Shown: positions 6,300 to 7,732 of the stretch, in pieces | Layout of the letters: the number at the start of each line of letters is the position of its first letter | Position numbering within the stretch: position 1 is the first letter of the stretch | Source: an uncultured Enorma sp. | Lineage (GTDB): Bacteria > Actinomycetota > Coriobacteriia > Coriobacteriales > Coriobacteriaceae | Assembly: GCA_905210055.1 (NCBI GenBank) | Contig: CAJLVH010000089.1 | Location: 1 to 7,732 of the forward strand | Length of the DNA: 7,732 nucleotides | Reading direction: 5' to 3' | The notes under the pieces: generated by a model | Database searches by the model: none | The model's input: only the letters and a program-made list of their open reading frames with translations | Told to the model about the DNA's origin: nothing | Translations under genes and position numbers: made by a program

Positions 6300-7013
6300 A
6301 TGGGTCAGACAGCGAAGTACCGTCAGGTCGAGGAGTTCATAAAGAGCGGTATCGCTGATGGTTCGCTGAAGGTGGGAAGCAAGATCATGACCGAGGAGCA
6401 ACTCGGCCGACGGTTCGGGTTCTCGCGCATGACGGTCAACAAGGCGTTACTGAACCTTTCGAAAGAGGGATATATCGAGCGCATTCCCGGCAAGGGCAGT
6501 TTCGTGAGGACAGCACAGGTGGTGAAGCCCTCAGATAGCTCAAGGAGCTTTACCGAGGACATGGAGGCCATCGGTAAGAAGGCGGGATCCCAGCTGCTCT
6601 CCTATGAGGTCATTCGCGGAGAGGACGCTCCGAGCGTCGCCGAGAAACTTGGCCTTGCGGACGATGATCTCATTCACTACTTCGCGCGCTTGCGTACGGG
6701 TGACGGTGAACCTATTGCCATCAGCTATAACTATGTCTCTGCGGCGATCATCCCGGCTATCGATGTGCGCTGTCTTGACCATTCGTTCTACGCGTTCGTC
6801 GATTCGCTCGGGCTGCAGCGCATCTATCAGGGGAGTGAGTTCCGCGCGGTACTGCCTACAGACGAGCAGCGAGAACTATTGCGGGCTGGCGATATCGCGC
6901 TGTTTCGCGTATCGCACTGTACATATACGCGCGTCGACGGCGTGCTCGTACCGTTCGAATACACCGAGACAAATTACAACGGCGATATCTATTCTTATAT
7001 TTCGAGCGATTAG
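6300..7013 (+). CDS. GntR-family (HutC/UTRA type) transcriptional regulator
   Basis: This cytoplasmic DNA-binding regulator is predicted to control the divergent PTS operon. The protein is 237 residues, typical of the HutC subfamily. Residues 1-70 are the winged helix-turn-helix: YRQVEEFIKSGIADGSLKVG (7-26), MTEEQLGRRFGFSRMTVNKAL (30-50) and the wing GYIERIPGKGSFV (57-69). Residues ~85-230 are a UTRA effector domain, with HYFARLRTGDGEPIAISYNY (126-145), the FRAVLPTDEQRELL segment (181-194), and the closing PFEYTETNYNGDIYSY. UTRA domains usually bind phosphosugars or similar small molecules, which fits a PTS neighbour. I chose ATG 6300 because GAAGGA lies about seven bases upstream and the wHTH begins right after. 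The frame extends back to 6171, but that would run through the promoter region. ATG 6279 is possible but has a poor ribosome site. Confidence 0.92.
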   Translation: MGQTAKYRQVEEFIKSGIADGSLKVGSKIMTEEQLGRRFGFSRMTVNKALLNLSKEGYIERIPGKGSFVRTAQVVKPSDSSRSFTEDMEAIGKKAGSQLLSYEVIRGEDAPSVAEKLGLADDDLIHYFARLRTGDGEPIAISYNYVSAAIIPAIDVRCLDHSFYAFVDSLGLQRIYQGSEFRAVLPTDEQRELLRAGDIALFRVSHCTYTRVDGVLVPFEYTETNYNGDIYSYISSD

Positions 7014-7168
7014 GTGACAAAGGTTCCTTTTGGGATGATTGCGTTCCATTGGATGGTGGTGCGCAGGCGGGAGGGAATCGTGGTACCCTAACGCGGTGCC
7101 TCGCTGGGTGCGGGGTGTATGTCCGGCTTGATTCCGTTTCGGTTGTCTTTCAAGGCGAAAGATCGACC

Positions 7169-7177
7169 GGGGGGGGG
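7169..7177 (+). repeat. G9 homopolymer at the ribosome-binding position
   Basis: Nine consecutive G end two bases before the ATG of the final gene. The tract may itself act as a Shine-Dalgarno sequence, since no other purine-rich AGGAGG-like site is correctly placed (AAGG at 7152-7155 is 24 bases away). Runs of this length can change length by slippage during replication, which would shift the spacing. The run itself is plain; its role is inference. Confidence 0.6.
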
Positions 7178-7179
7178 TT

Positions 7180-7732
7180 ATGTCCGAAATACCTTTCGGG
7201 CGTCCACGGCAGCGCGGCATTGCTTGTCTCCTTGCCGCATGGTGTGCGCTCGGCATCGGCGTCGATCTCGCGGGAGCTTCCTTCGACGAAGTCCATGCGC
7301 TGTTCGGCGATCTGCATGGTGCGGCCTACCTCGCGGCCGAGGTGCTGTGCTCGTTACCTGCTCGCGACGAGGCGCTCTATACCCTGTTTGTAGCCGGCTT
7401 GCTGTACCGTCCGTTCTGCGGGCTGTTCGGCGCGCGTGGGGCACGCTTGCGGCGGGTCGGTGGCGCGGCGGCGTGGGTCATCGGCGGCCTCTTCGCTGCA
7501 GCGCTCCTTTTTGGTAGGAGCTTCGACGAGGTTGGGAGCGCCGCTTACGTGACGGGCGGCATCTCCGCGGGCATTCGTTCGGCGCTTTTCTTCTCCGCGT
7601 GGTTGCTTTTGGCACGTGGCGGCATCTGCATGCTCTTCGCATGGCTTGATGCGGCGCGTTCTGGTGCCATAGAGGGGCGTGGTGCGACGGCGGAAGTCGG
7701 TGCCGCGGCCACGGAAGGCGGGTCGGGCGTCG
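7180..7732 (+). CDS. Unrecognised multi-pass membrane protein, N-terminal part only
   Basis: I translated 184 codons from ATG 7180 to the right edge without a stop. ATG 7180 is the first start after the in-frame TGA at 7129. The product has a short basic N-terminus (GRPRQRG), then likely membrane spans near residues 14-32, 64-80, 94-112 and 134-156. An Arg-rich loop (ARGARLRR, 85-92) probably faces the cytoplasm. Beyond residue 157 it becomes polar, Gly/Ala-rich. Codon use is like the neighbours, with G or C dominating third positions. The pattern of hydrophobic N-terminal spans with a GRSFDEVGS motif (112-120) vaguely recalls large actinobacterial membrane proteins of the DUF6020 kind, but this is a guess. 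The 166 bases between it and the regulator show no clear terminator or promoter. Confidence 0.7.
   Translation, partial: MSEIPFGRPRQRGIACLLAAWCALGIGVDLAGASFDEVHALFGDLHGAAYLAAEVLCSLPARDEALYTLFVAGLLYRPFCGLFGARGARLRRVGGAAAWVIGGLFAAALLFGRSFDEVGSAAYVTGGISAGIRSALFFSAWLLLARGGICMLFAWLDAARSGAIEGRGATAEVGAAATEGGSGV

Noticed and set aside
7019..7031. AAAGG-TT-CCTTTT as a terminator after the regulator gene
   Set aside because: The stem is only 5 bp with a 2-base loop, too tight and too weak to support a terminator call.
7119..7517. 132-codon frame starting before the G9 tract on the plus strand
   Set aside because: Its translation is Arg/Ser-rich and stops at 7517, whereas the frame from 7180 stays open to the edge, is hydrophobic and has G/C-rich third positions.
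1..7732. CRISPR arrays, tRNA or rRNA genes, transposases
   Set aside because: I looked for regularly spaced repeats, cloverleaf-like segments and transposase motifs and saw none.

Overview
The window is GC-rich with ordinary bacterial gene density. High-GC codon choice, a mannose-family PTS and an OPT-type transporter together suggest a host-associated actinobacterium, most likely a Coriobacteriia member (Collinsella/Olsenella-like). That placement is an inference from style and gene content, since no rRNA or other marker gene is present.

Layout, left to right. Positions 1-672 (minus) hold a type III pantothenate kinase (coaX) that is cut off by the left edge. A 241-bp divergent intergenic region (673-913) follows, with a perfect TATAAT box and a GC-rich leader structure. 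Positions 914-2698 (plus) encode an OPT-family membrane transporter. Its central loop carries a striking in-frame palindromic insertion (1738-1840) with perfect 23-nt arms. A 100-bp convergent gap (2699-2798) contains a strong stem-loop.

Positions 2799-6126 (minus) form a three-gene sugar operon. In transcription order these are PTS EIIB (6126-5653), a fused PTS EIIC-EIID permease (5540-3924), and a GlmS/deglycase-like SIS-domain enzyme (3890-2799). A divergent GntR/HutC-type regulator lies at 6300-7013 (plus). Between the operon and the regulator, the AT-rich region 6150-6235 has a perfect 12-bp palindrome with a GTATATAC core. It sits exactly midway between two opposed TATACT boxes. Last is the start of an unrecognised multi-pass membrane protein (7180 to the right edge), preceded at its ribosome-binding position by a run of nine G.

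How the genes probably work together: EIIB and EIICD import and phosphorylate a sugar or sugar conjugate, and the SIS enzyme converts the phosphorylated product (isomerisation or deglycation). The GntR protein probably senses that phosphosugar through its UTRA domain and controls both the operon and itself from the central palindrome. No EIIA is present, so the phosphoryl donor domain must come from elsewhere. CoaX, the OPT transporter and the last membrane protein show no evident link to this pathway.

The points most worth a second look are the palindromic insert inside the transporter, the mirror-symmetric control region, the IIC-IID fusion without an IIA, and the G9 tract.
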